Made by a program: the position numbers and the translations under genes. From JBIOYL01 sp044870185 (GTDB lineage Bacteria > Actinomycetota > CALGFH01), in NCBI GenBank assembly GCA_044870185.1, contig JBIOYL010000070.1:1-8055 (forward strand): a stretch of 8,055 nt of DNA, in the 5' to 3' direction. Below the pieces are notes generated by a model. It did no database searches, had not been told where the DNA came from, and saw only the letters and a list, made by a program, of their open reading frames with translations. This document shows positions 1-6,128 of the stretch, in pieces. The first letter of the stretch is position 1; each line of letters opens with the position of its first letter.

Positions 1-133
1 CCGATGGACCTCGAGGACGCTTCGTACGCTGGCGCCGCGCTCCTTCCTCGACCGACCAGGGAGGTTGCTCCCCAGGGCGGTTCGTCGTGCCGCCGGAGGG
101 CCGCCCGCCCTCGCCGGCAGCATGCCGAGATGG

Positions 134-165
134 CGGGCCAGCCGGACGGCGGGCCAGCCGGACGG
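134..165. repeat. 16-bp perfect tandem duplication upstream of the sigma gene
   Basis: Two exact head-to-tail copies of CGGGCCAGCCGGACGG occupy 134-149 and 150-165. The end of the second copy runs into a short inverted repeat, CGGACG (159-164) and CGTCCG (168-173), around a 3-nt centre. The block lies about 70 bp upstream of the promoter-like island of the sigma gene. It could be a regulator binding site or simple slippage; the sequence does not decide. Apart from this and the promoter candidate I see nothing convincing in 1-319. The frames open there are low-complexity GC frames without a recognisable protein. Confidence 0.75.
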
Positions 166-234
166 AACGTCCGATCGTCCTGCGGCCGACCGGGTGGCGG
201 CGTTCCGGCCGTCCTGGCTCGTCGGGAATGGAGT

Positions 235-261
235 TTGGCAACGTTGTTGTTGGAAAATACT
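235..261 (+). promoter_or_regulatory. Candidate promoter of the sigma factor gene
   Basis: A short AT-rich island interrupts very GC-rich sequence. It has a -35-like TTGGCA at 235-240 and a -10-like AATACT at 256-261. The spacer of 15 bp is shorter than the usual 17, and the -10 matches TATAAT at four of six positions. It would give a 5' leader of roughly 50 nt before the ATG at 320. The call rests on composition and weak box matches only. Confidence 0.35.
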
Positions 262-319
262 GGTAGACGGGGTTGGAAGCTGTGACGATCGCGACCGAGG
301 CACGCCGCATAGGAGAGAG

Positions 320-1258
320 ATGAAGGACACCGACCAGCTGCTCGACGTGCAGACCACGGACTCGTTCCGGCTGTATCTCGACGAGGTTGGCCGCCACCCG
401 CTGCTGACGAAGGAAGACGAGGTCGAGCTGTCGCAGGCGTTCGAGGCGGGCCAGGCCGCCCAGGAGCAGCTCGCCAACCTCCCGCCCGACGACCCCGGCC
501 GGCCCGAGCTGCAGGCCGTCGCCGACCACGGCGAGTGGGCCCGGCGCAAGATGATCGAGTCCAACCTGCGCCTGGTGGTCTCCATCGCCCGGCGCTTCTC
601 GGCCACCGGGCTGCCGCTGGGCGACCTCGTCCAGGAAGGCAACCTCGGGCTGCTGCGCGCGGTGGAGAAGTTCGACTGGCGCAAGGGCTTCAAGTTCTCC
701 ACCTACGCCACCTGGTGGATCCGCCAGGCGATCGCCCGCGGCGCCGCCGACCGCGGCGCCCGCGCCATCCGCCTGCCGGTGCACGTCGACGAGCAGGTCG
801 GCCGGCTGCGCCGCACCCAGACCCGCATGCACGAGCTGCTCGGCCACGAGCCCAGCGACGACGAGCTCGCCGCCGAGCTGGACATGCCGGTGGAGAAGGT
901 GGCCCGGCTCAAAGACACCGCCCAGGCGATCACCTCGCTGGACACCCCGATCGGCGACGACGGGGCCGCGCTGCAGGACTTCCTGGAGGACGAGGAGGCG
1001 GTCGGGCCCGACGAGCTGGCGGTGGAGGCGGTCGGCCGGGAGGCGTTGGAGCAGGTGCTCAAGGCGCTGCCCGAGCGGGAGCGGCAGGTGCTGATCCTGC
1101 GTTTCGGGCTGGACTCGGGCACGCCGCGCACGCTGGAGGAGGTCGGCGCGGTGATGGGCTTTTCCCGGGAGCGGGCCCGGCAGGTGGAGCGCGACGCGCT
1201 CGCCTCGCTGCGCAGCCCCGAGATCCGGGCCCGGCTCGAGGACCTCGTGGCCGCTTGA
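320..1258 (+). CDS. RNA polymerase sigma-70 family factor (group 1/2, SigA/HrdB-like)
   Basis: The 312-residue product is an RNA polymerase specificity subunit that recognises -10/-35 promoters. Region 1.2 lies at residues 14-46 (DSFRLYLDEVGRHPLL). Region 2 spans about 76-146, with DLVQEGNLGL at 102-111 and the -10-reading helix TYATWWIRQAI at 128-138. Region 3 spans about 150-235. Region 4 spans 245-298, with the -35 helix-turn-helix around 270-291 (TLEEVGAVMGFSRERARQVE). There is no long region 1.1, so a group 2 (HrdA/C/D- or SigB-like) factor is more likely than the principal sigma. The ATG at 320 is chosen because AGGAGAGA (311-318) lies just upstream and homology begins soon after; the frame stays open back to 65, but that part is not sigma-like. 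Oddity: the region 2.4/3.0 junction reads RGAADRGARAIRLPVH, one residue longer than the family pattern RAIADQARTIRLPVH. A terminator-like hairpin follows the stop. Confidence 0.93.
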   Translation: MKDTDQLLDVQTTDSFRLYLDEVGRHPLLTKEDEVELSQAFEAGQAAQEQLANLPPDDPGRPELQAVADHGEWARRKMIESNLRLVVSIARRFSATGLPLGDLVQEGNLGLLRAVEKFDWRKGFKFSTYATWWIRQAIARGAADRGARAIRLPVHVDEQVGRLRRTQTRMHELLGHEPSDDELAAELDMPVEKVARLKDTAQAITSLDTPIGDDGAALQDFLEDEEAVGPDELAVEAVGREALEQVLKALPERERQVLILRFGLDSGTPRTLEEVGAVMGFSRERARQVERDALASLRSPEIRARLEDLVAA

Positions 1259-1270
1259 CCGACGACGCAC

Positions 1271-1299
1271 GCGCCGGCCCGCGCCCTGCGGGCCGGCGC
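1271..1299 (+). terminator. Strong hairpin between sigma gene and DsbA-like gene
   Basis: A perfect 12-bp stem of only G and C (1271-1282 pairing with 1288-1299) closes a 5-nt loop, 12 bases after the sigma stop codon. There is no T-run after it, which is common for actinobacterial terminators. The Shine-Dalgarno of the next gene starts at 1310, so it could also attenuate read-through into that gene. Confidence 0.55.
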
Positions 1300-1322
1300 C
1301 GGCGTCTCGAGGAGGTGTCGCC

Positions 1323-1919
1323 GTGACCCGCATCACCATGACGTTCGACTACCTCTGCCCGTTCGCCCGGATCGGCGCGGAGGTCGTGCTCCAGGCGATC
1401 GAGGCCGGCGCACCCTTGCAGGCTGACTTCCGCGCCTTTTCGCTCTCCGAGGTCCACAACGACAGCGACACCCCCGTCTGGGACCAGGCCGACCCGCTCC
1501 CCGCCGGCGTGCTCGCGCTGCAGTGGGGCCTCGCCGTCCGCGACCAGTTCCCCGAGCGCTTCCCCGCCGCCCATCTGGCGCTGTTCTCCGCGCGCCACGA
1601 CCAAGGCCTCGACCTGCGCTCGCCGGAGGCCGTCAGGGGCGCGGTGGCCGGCGCCGGGCTGGACCCCGACGAGGTCGCGGCGGTCGTCGCCGACGCACGT
1701 CCCCGCAAGGCCCTGGCCGCCGATCACCACTGGGCCGTCACCGAGCACGGCGTGTTCGGCGTCCCGACGTTCATCGCCGGCGACCGGGCCGTCTTCGTCC
1801 GCCTGATGTCCCGGCCGGCCGGGCCGCCGGACGCCCGCCGCACCATGGACCGGCTGATCGACCTGCTGGTCGGCTGGCCACAGCTCAACGAATTCAAGGC
1901 CACCCGGATCCCGCGCTGA
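1323..1919 (+). CDS. DsbA-family thioredoxin-fold protein with a CPFA active site
   Basis: The 198-residue protein resembles the DsbA/FrnE/2-hydroxychromene-2-carboxylate isomerase superfamily. The N-terminal strand and active-site turn read MTFDYLCPFARIGAEVV (C12-P13-F14-A15). A helical insertion follows at about 60-130, then the cis-proline segment GVFGVPTF (P148) that closes the active site in thioredoxin folds. There is no signal peptide, so it should be cytoplasmic. The second cysteine of the usual CPxC pair is replaced by alanine, so it is unlikely to be a classical dithiol oxidase. A monothiol, mycothiol-linked or isomerase/transferase role is possible, but the substrate is unknown. 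The GTG at 1323 is chosen for AGGAGGT at 1310-1316, 6 nt upstream; an ATG at 1338 is the alternative. The gene follows the sigma gene on the same strand, but the hairpin between them suggests partly separate expression. Confidence 0.85.
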   Translation: MTRITMTFDYLCPFARIGAEVVLQAIEAGAPLQADFRAFSLSEVHNDSDTPVWDQADPLPAGVLALQWGLAVRDQFPERFPAAHLALFSARHDQGLDLRSPEAVRGAVAGAGLDPDEVAAVVADARPRKALAADHHWAVTEHGVFGVPTFIAGDRAVFVRLMSRPAGPPDARRTMDRLIDLLVGWPQLNEFKATRIPR

Positions 1920-1940
1920 TCGGGCCGGCCCGGCCCGATC
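1918..1940. terminator. Bidirectional terminator candidate between convergent genes
   Basis: A perfect inverted repeat, GATCGGGCC (1918-1926) and GGCCCGATC (1932-1940), surrounds a 5-nt loop. It overlaps the stop of the DsbA-like gene and ends one base before the stop codon of the convergent glycosyltransferase. It is nearly symmetric and could end transcription from both sides. No T-run is present on either strand. Confidence 0.6.
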
Positions 1941-1941
1941 G

Positions 1942-2907
1942 TCAAACGCCCTTGCCGAAGGTGTGGGCCAGCCGGGTCACCACGCCCGGGCTGACCAGCC
2001 GCAGGGCCACGGCCAGGGCGAGGTAGGCGCGGCGTTCCCGGTGGCTCAGGGCGAGGGCGCGCCGCGCCCACGCCCACGCGGCCGGCCGGTCGCCCGAGGC
2101 GGCCGATGCGAAGGCGATCTGCCCGTAGATGCGGGCCAGCCCCCGCGGTTCCTCGCACAGCTCTGGGTGCTTGTCGAGCAGGTACCGGCAGGCGGCGGCG
2201 ATCGTCGCCCAGCGGTCCGCGAAGAACGACGACCGGTGCCAGTGGACGTGGACCAGCGGCTCCTGCACGGCCAGGATCGGCGAGCGCCGCGCCGCCCGGA
2301 GCAGCCAGTCGTAGTCCTCGGCGTAGCTGCCGGGGAGCTGCTCGTCGACCAGCCCGATCCGGAAGAACGCCTGCCGGCGGACCAGGAACGTGGACGGGTG
2401 CAGCTCGGTGACCCTGGAGCGGAGCAGGTCGCGGTGCGCCACGAAGGGCGCCGCGGTCACGCGCGGGATCGTCCGGCGCCGGTAGTGGACGAGGATGCCG
2501 GTGGTCGCGACCGCCACGTCCGGGTACGCGCGCAGCGCTCGGACCTGCTTGACGAGCTTGTCGGGCAGCCACTGGTCGTCGTCGTCGCAGAAGGCGAGCA
2601 GCGCGCCGTCCGCGGCCAGCGCGCCGGCGTTGCGGGCCCCGGCCAGGCCGGGGGTGCGGCCGTTGGCGATCACGCGGACGGCGCGCCCGGAGGGCAGCGC
2701 GCCGCCCCACGGCAGCTTCGGCTCGGTCTGGTCGTAGACCACCAGGCACTCGATCGAGCCCGGATAGCGCTGGTCGAGGATGGCGCCGACCGCGCGCGGC
2801 AGCAGCTGCGGACGGTCCCTGGTCGGCACCACCACGCTCACCGTCGGCCAGGGTGGCGCGTCCCCCACCCGTGCGGCACCGCTGGTCACCTCGACCGCCG
2901 TGGTCAT
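1942..2907 (-). CDS. Glycosyltransferase family 2-like (GT-A fold)
   Basis: The 321-residue protein transfers a sugar from a nucleotide-sugar donor to an unknown acceptor, probably a surface polysaccharide or glycolipid. The nucleotide-binding start reads TVSVVVPTRDRPQLLPRAV (residues 22-40). The metal-binding acidic cluster CDDDDQW holds D108-D111. HPSTFLVRR (170-178) and the ED catalytic region SYAEDYDWLLR (E197, D198) follow. The C-terminus from about 255 is an alanine/arginine-rich helical region, perhaps for acceptor or partner binding. No membrane segment is evident, so a cytoplasmic enzyme at the inner membrane is likely. The ATG at 2907 is preferred because GGGAGCGG precedes it and the GT-A domain begins soon after; the frame is open to 3054, but those 49 residues are arginine- and alanine-rich without family character. 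It is divergent from the ABC operon and has no other sugar gene beside it here. Confidence 0.9.
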   Translation of the reverse strand: MTTAVEVTSGAARVGDAPPWPTVSVVVPTRDRPQLLPRAVGAILDQRYPGSIECLVVYDQTEPKLPWGGALPSGRAVRVIANGRTPGLAGARNAGALAADGALLAFCDDDDQWLPDKLVKQVRALRAYPDVAVATTGILVHYRRRTIPRVTAAPFVAHRDLLRSRVTELHPSTFLVRRQAFFRIGLVDEQLPGSYAEDYDWLLRAARRSPILAVQEPLVHVHWHRSSFFADRWATIAAACRYLLDKHPELCEEPRGLARIYGQIAFASAASGDRPAAWAWARRALALSHRERRAYLALAVALRLVSPGVVTRLAHTFGKGV

Positions 2908-3001
2908 CCCGCTCCCATCCGTCCGTTGCCCGGCCGCGCCGGCGAACCGCACGAGCAGGACCGCTCGGGGCGCGCAGCCTGCTCGGCGGCCCGGCGGGCG
3001 C

Positions 3002-3007
3002 AGCCTA
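3002..3007 (-). promoter_or_regulatory. Possible -10 box for the glycosyltransferase gene
   Basis: On the minus strand this reads TAGGCT, matching the loose actinobacterial -10 pattern TAnnnT, about 95 nt upstream of the ATG at 2907. No convincing -35 hexamer lies at the expected spacing. This is a weak call based on one short match. Confidence 0.2.
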
Positions 3008-3039
3008 CACGCCGCGCCCGCGGCGACGGCGACCCGGGC

Positions 3040-3078
3040 CATGACGCCTGTCATGCCCGCCTCACCGCGCCCGTCATG
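3040..3078. promoter_or_regulatory. Operator candidate: inverted repeat plus a third half-site
   Basis: CATGAC (3040-3045) and GTCATG (3050-3055) form a perfect inverted repeat around the 4-nt spacer GCCT. A third GTCATG lies at 3073-3078, 23 bp (about two helical turns) from the second copy. The sites sit in the divergent spacer between the glycosyltransferase and ABC/two-component genes. Spaced half-sites on one face of the helix suit a dimeric regulator such as the NarL/LuxR-type protein encoded downstream. That link is inference. Confidence 0.35.
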
Positions 3079-3173
3079 GCGGATGCACGACGCCAGGCAC
3101 TTCGCGTCCGCTCCGGCCGGGTCGATGCTGGAGCCGTCGACCGACCGTGACCATCCCGACGAGGAGCCACGCG

Positions 3174-3532
3174 ATGACCACCACCACCACCACCACCGCC
3201 GCCGGCTTCGACGGGGTCACCAAGCGCTATGGCGCGGTGACCGCCCTCGACCAGGCAACCTTCGAGCTCCGCACGGGCGAGACCGTCGCCCTGCTCGGCC
3301 CCAACGGGGCCGGCAAGTCCACCACCGTCAGCCTGCTGCTCGGCCTGGCCCGCCCCGACGGCGGCCGGGTCCAGGTCCTTGGCGGCAGCCCGGAGCAGGC
3401 GGTCGCCGCCGGCCGGGTGGGCGCCATGCTGCAGCAGGGTGCGCTGCTGGAGGGCGCGACGTGGAGGTCACCGGCGCCGCGTTGGAGGACGCCTTCCTCG
3501 CCCTCACCGGCGGCCGGCACAGCGCCCGCTGA
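3174..3532 (+). pseudogene. ABC-2 exporter ATPase, broken by internal deletion and frameshift
   Basis: Only the two ends of a DrrA/CcmA-like ATPase remain. The first 96 codons from ATG 3174 (GAGGAG at 3161-3166 upstream) carry VTKRYGAVTALDQATFEL, the Walker A motif GPNGAGKST (residues 42-50) and the Q-loop AMLQQG (Q87). Between about 3453 and 3462 the sequence jumps, in another frame, to the family's typical C-terminal tail DVEVTGAALEDAFLALTGG (from 3458), ending in TGA at 3530-3532. The signature LSGGQ, Walker B, D-loop and H-loop are absent; against a usual length near 300, about 180 residues are missing. Any product could not hydrolyse ATP. Unshifted, the first frame runs on as a low-complexity shadow over the permease. 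A run of seven ACC threonine codons (3177-3197) follows the start. The permease gene begins 41 nt later, as usual for this operon type. Confidence 0.85.
3177..3197 (+). repeat. (ACC)7 trinucleotide repeat
   Basis: Seven consecutive ACC triplets directly follow the start codon of the ATPase remnant and encode a run of seven threonines. Such a tract can change length by slippage in steps that keep the frame. The family does not conserve this N-terminal tail. Confidence 0.85.
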
Positions 3533-3573
3533 ACCATCGGACAACGCCCATCACCGCCAAGGAGGCCGATCAG

Positions 3574-5445
3574 ATGCTCACCTACCTGCGCCTGGAGCTC
3601 AAGCGCATCATGCGCAACCGCCGCTTCGTGCTGTTCACCTTCGCCATGCCCGTCACGATCTACCTGCTGTTCACCCACGTCAGCGGGAGCGACGGGCGGA
3701 TCGGCGGCACCGACGGGTACGCCTACCTCATGGTCTCCATGGCCACCTACAGCGCGATCACCGGGGCCATGTCGGCCGCCGGCCCCCGCCTGGCCCAGGA
3801 GCGGGCCAGCGGCTGGGTCCGCCAGCTCCGCACCACCCCCCTGCCCGCCCGCGACTACCTGGCCACCAAGGTGCTGACCGCCATGGCGGTCGCACTCCCC
3901 TCGGTGCTGCTGCTGGCGGCGATGGGGCTGCTCGCCAACCACGTGCGCCTGCCGGCCGGGCACTGGCTCACGCTGATCGTCCTGCTGTGGGTCGGGACGC
4001 TGCCGTTCGCCGCCCTCGGCATCCTGCTCGCCTACCTGCTCGCCAAGGAGTCGGTCCAGGGCGCGACGGTGCTGCTGCTGATGGCGCTGGCGCTGCTCGG
4101 CGGGCTGTGGACCCCGCTGCCCATCCTGCCCCACACCGTCCAGATGATCGGCCACGCCCTGCCCACCTACCAGCTGGGCGAGCTGGGCTGGCGCACGCTC
4201 GCCGGCCGGTCGCCGGACCCGCGCGGCGTCGCCATCCTGGCCGCCTACACGCTGGCGTTCGCCGCGCTCGCGGCCTGGCGCTACCGCCTCGGCGGCCACC
4301 CGCCGCGCCGCAACCCGCGCCTGTGGGCGTCGATCTGGCTCCTGTACCTGCTGTTCCCGATCGTCGGCATGTTCGGCCAGCAGCCGTCGGCCGCCCGCCT
4401 GGCCGGCCAGATCGCCCTGCTCGTCCTCTTCTTCGCCGGCTGGGCGTACGCGCTCACCAGCTGGCCCTTCCACCGGTCCTCCCCGCAGGGCTGGGTTGGC
4501 CTCGGCGCGGTGGTCGCCGCCGCCGCCGGGCTCACCGTCGGCTACGGGCCCGGTTGGGACCTGATCTGGATCTACGTCAACGTGGTGGTCCTGTGGGTCC
4601 TGCCCTGGCGCTGGGCCGTCCGCGGCATCCTGGTCGTGGTCGCCACGGCGGTCGGCGTGTCGCTGTGGCAGGGGCTCGGCGCGGGCGACGTGTTCTTCAA
4701 CGGCTTCCAGACCGCGCTGACCGGGATCGCCGTCTACGCCTTCGTCCGCGTCTCCGCGCTCAACAACGAGCTGCGCGAGGCCCATGAGGAGCTGGCCCGC
4801 ATGGCCGTGGCCGAGGAGCGGCTGCGCTTCGCCCGCGACCTGCACGACCTGCTCGGCCACAGCCTGTCGGTGGTCGTGCTCAAGAGCCGGCTGGCCGGGC
4901 GGCTGCTCGAGGCCGACCCGGCCAGAGCCGCCGCCGAGGTGCGCGACATCGAGCAGGTGGCCAGCCGCTCGCTGGCCGAGGTGCGCGAGGCGGTCAGCGG
5001 CTACCGGCGCGTCGAGCTCGCCGCCGAGCTGGTCGGCGCCCGGGCCGCGCTGGAGACCGCCGGCATCGGCTGCCTCGTGGACGCCCCGCCGAGCGGCCTG
5101 CCCAGCCCGGTCGAGGAGGTGCTCGGCTGGACGGTACGCGAGGGCACCACCAACGTCATCCGCCACAGCGGCGCCACGACCTGCCGGATGCGCTTCTGGC
5201 GTGACGGCGGGACCGTCGTGCTGGAGCTCGACGACGACGGCCACGGCGGCACCCCTCGGGGCGGCCGCGGCCTGGCCGGCCTGGCCGAGCGGGTGGCCGC
5301 CCTCGGCGGGCGGCTGCAGGCCGGCCAGCGCCCCGAGCGCGGCTTCCGGCTGCGGGTCGAGCTGCCCCTGCAGGCCGAGCGGGCCGCCGCGCCGTCCCGC
5401 CTGCCAAGGGCGGCGCCCGCAGCACCCGACGGGGTGCCCCGGTGA
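3574..5445 (+). CDS. ABC-2 permease fused to a DesK/NarX-type sensor histidine kinase
   Basis: One 623-residue frame joins two proteins that are normally separate. Residues 1-240 are a complete ABC-2 (DrrB-like) permease with six likely membrane segments near 18-34, 50-70, 103-121, 131-157, 164-182 and 218-234. Residues about 246-623 are a complete histidine kinase: membrane segments near 250-266, 276-296, 306-324, 329-346, 350-368 and 376-393, a HisKA_3 helix with the phospho-acceptor H424 (RDLHDLLGH), the N-box VREGTTNVIRHS (N527), the D-box LDDDG (D553-D555) and the G-box GRGLAGL (564-570). The ATG at 3574 has AAGGAGG at 3559-3565. No ATG, GTG or TTG with a ribosome site lies near the junction (4288-4324), so a separate kinase start is unlikely. 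With the ATPase broken, transport is doubtful unless another ATPase serves in trans. Phosphotransfer to the downstream regulator looks intact. Confidence 0.85.
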   Translation: MLTYLRLELKRIMRNRRFVLFTFAMPVTIYLLFTHVSGSDGRIGGTDGYAYLMVSMATYSAITGAMSAAGPRLAQERASGWVRQLRTTPLPARDYLATKVLTAMAVALPSVLLLAAMGLLANHVRLPAGHWLTLIVLLWVGTLPFAALGILLAYLLAKESVQGATVLLLMALALLGGLWTPLPILPHTVQMIGHALPTYQLGELGWRTLAGRSPDPRGVAILAAYTLAFAALAAWRYRLGGHPPRRNPRLWASIWLLYLLFPIVGMFGQQPSAARLAGQIALLVLFFAGWAYALTSWPFHRSSPQGWVGLGAVVAAAAGLTVGYGPGWDLIWIYVNVVVLWVLPWRWAVRGILVVVATAVGVSLWQGLGAGDVFFNGFQTALTGIAVYAFVRVSALNNELREAHEELARMAVAEERLRFARDLHDLLGHSLSVVVLKSRLAGRLLEADPARAAAEVRDIEQVASRSLAEVREAVSGYRRVELAAELVGARAALETAGIGCLVDAPPSGLPSPVEEVLGWTVREGTTNVIRHSGATTCRMRFWRDGGTVVLELDDDGHGGTPRGGRGLAGLAERVAALGGRLQAGQRPERGFRLRVELPLQAERAAAPSRLPRAAPAAPDGVPR

Positions 5446-5510
5446 TACCGGAGGGGTCCGGGGAACCCCCCGGAGGGGTTCGGGGAACCCCGAAGGGGTG
5501 CCCCGGTCAT
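5431..5510 (+). repeat. Repeat block at the kinase/regulator junction
   Basis: GGGGTGCCCCGGTGAT (5431-5446) recurs 64 bp later as GGGGTGCCCCGGTCAT (5495-5510) with one mismatch. Between them are two tandem 22-bp units (5448-5469 and 5470-5491) that differ at one position, followed by a partial third. Several hairpins are possible and exclude each other: AACCCC (5464-5469) with GGGGTT (5475-5480); the same GGGGTT with AACCCC (5486-5491); and TTCGGGG (5479-5485) with CCCCGAA (5488-5494). The block follows the kinase stop and ends at the regulator's start, where RNA folding could control its translation. Confidence 0.8.
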
Positions 5511-6111
5511 TCGGGTCCTGCTCGCCGAGGACCAGGACATGGTGCGCGGCGCGCTGGCCGCGCTGCTCTCCCTGGAGCACGACATCGAGGTGGTGGCCCA
5601 GGCGGACCGCGGCGACGAGGTCGTCCCGGCCGCGCTGGAGCACCGGCCGGACGTGGCCCTGCTCGACATCGAGATGCCCGGCATGGACGGCCTGGCCGCG
5701 GCCGCGGCCTTGCACCGGGCGTTGCCCTCGTGCCGGGTGCTGATCCTGACCACCTTCGGGCGCCCCGGCTACCTCCGCCGGGCCATGGAGCTGGGCGCCT
5801 ACGGCTTCCTGGTCAAAGACAGCCCGCCCGGCGAGCTGGCCGGCGCCATCCGGCGCGCCGCCGCCGGGCAGCGCACCGTCGACCCGGGCCTTGCCGCCGC
5901 CGCCCTGGCGGAGGGCTCGAGCCCGCTGTCCGAGCGCGAGCGGGAGGTCCTGGCCAGCGCCGGCGACGCGGCCACCGCCGCGGAGATCGCCGCCCGGCTC
6001 CACCTGGCCGAGGGGACGGTCCGCAACCACCTGTCCGCCGCGATCCGCAAGACCGGCGCCCGCACCCGCACGGAGGCGCGCCGCATCGCCGAGCAGAAGG
6101 GCTGGCTGTGA
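5509..6111 (+). CDS. NarL/LuxR-family response regulator lacking a normal start codon
   Basis: The protein has an N-terminal receiver and a C-terminal LuxR-type DNA-binding domain. The receiver begins IRVLLAEDQDMVRGALAALL (acidic pair E-D from 5527), has the phospho-acceptor aspartate in LLDIEMPGMDG (codon 5665), the switch threonine in LILTTFG and the lysine in FLVKD. The helix-turn-helix spans about 5926-6100 (LSEREREVL, then AAEIAARLHLAEGTVRNHLSAAIRKTGARTR). It is the expected partner of the upstream kinase. The homology starts at GTC-ATT-CGG (5506-5514), but no ATG, GTG or TTG precedes it in frame after the TGA at 5443-5445. ATT at 5509 (AAGGGG at 5493-5498 upstream) is the only tolerated codon that keeps the first strand and acidic pocket, so I use it. 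The ATG at 5539 would give 190 residues without them. From the GTC, the phospho-acceptor would be residue 54, a usual place. Product certain, start uncertain. Confidence 0.85.
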   Translation: MRVLLAEDQDMVRGALAALLSLEHDIEVVAQADRGDEVVPAALEHRPDVALLDIEMPGMDGLAAAAALHRALPSCRVLILTTFGRPGYLRRAMELGAYGFLVKDSPPGELAGAIRRAAAGQRTVDPGLAAAALAEGSSPLSEREREVLASAGDAATAAEIAARLHLAEGTVRNHLSAAIRKTGARTRTEARRIAEQKGWL

Positions 6112-6128
6112 GGCCGGTCGACCCGGCC
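6112..6128 (+). terminator. Short hairpin right after the response regulator
   Basis: GGCCGG (6112-6117) and CCGGCC (6123-6128) form a 6-bp GC stem with a 5-nt loop immediately after the regulator's stop codon. It lies 10 bp before the stop of the convergent 67-residue ORF, so it may end transcription of the two-component operon. The short stem and lack of a T-run keep confidence modest. Confidence 0.4.

Noticed and set aside
65..319. N-terminal extension of the sigma factor frame back to 65
   Set aside because: The translated stretch is arginine- and alanine-rich and unlike sigma region 1.1, it crosses the promoter-like island, and the ATG at 320 has a good ribosome site.
1942..3150. Plus-strand frames opposite the glycosyltransferase
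   Set aside because: They lack recognisable motifs and ribosome sites, while the minus strand carries GT-A motifs in order.
3147..4787. Long frame starting with the ATPase and running over the permease
   Set aside because: After the Q-loop it turns into low-complexity arginine/proline/alanine sequence and lies out of frame with the clear permease-kinase protein.
3328..6030. 900-codon open frame on the minus strand opposite the ABC/two-component operon
   Set aside because: It is a GC-rich antisense shadow made of repetitive glycine, glutamine, arginine and alanine without domains; the plus strand holds recognisable proteins over the same bases.
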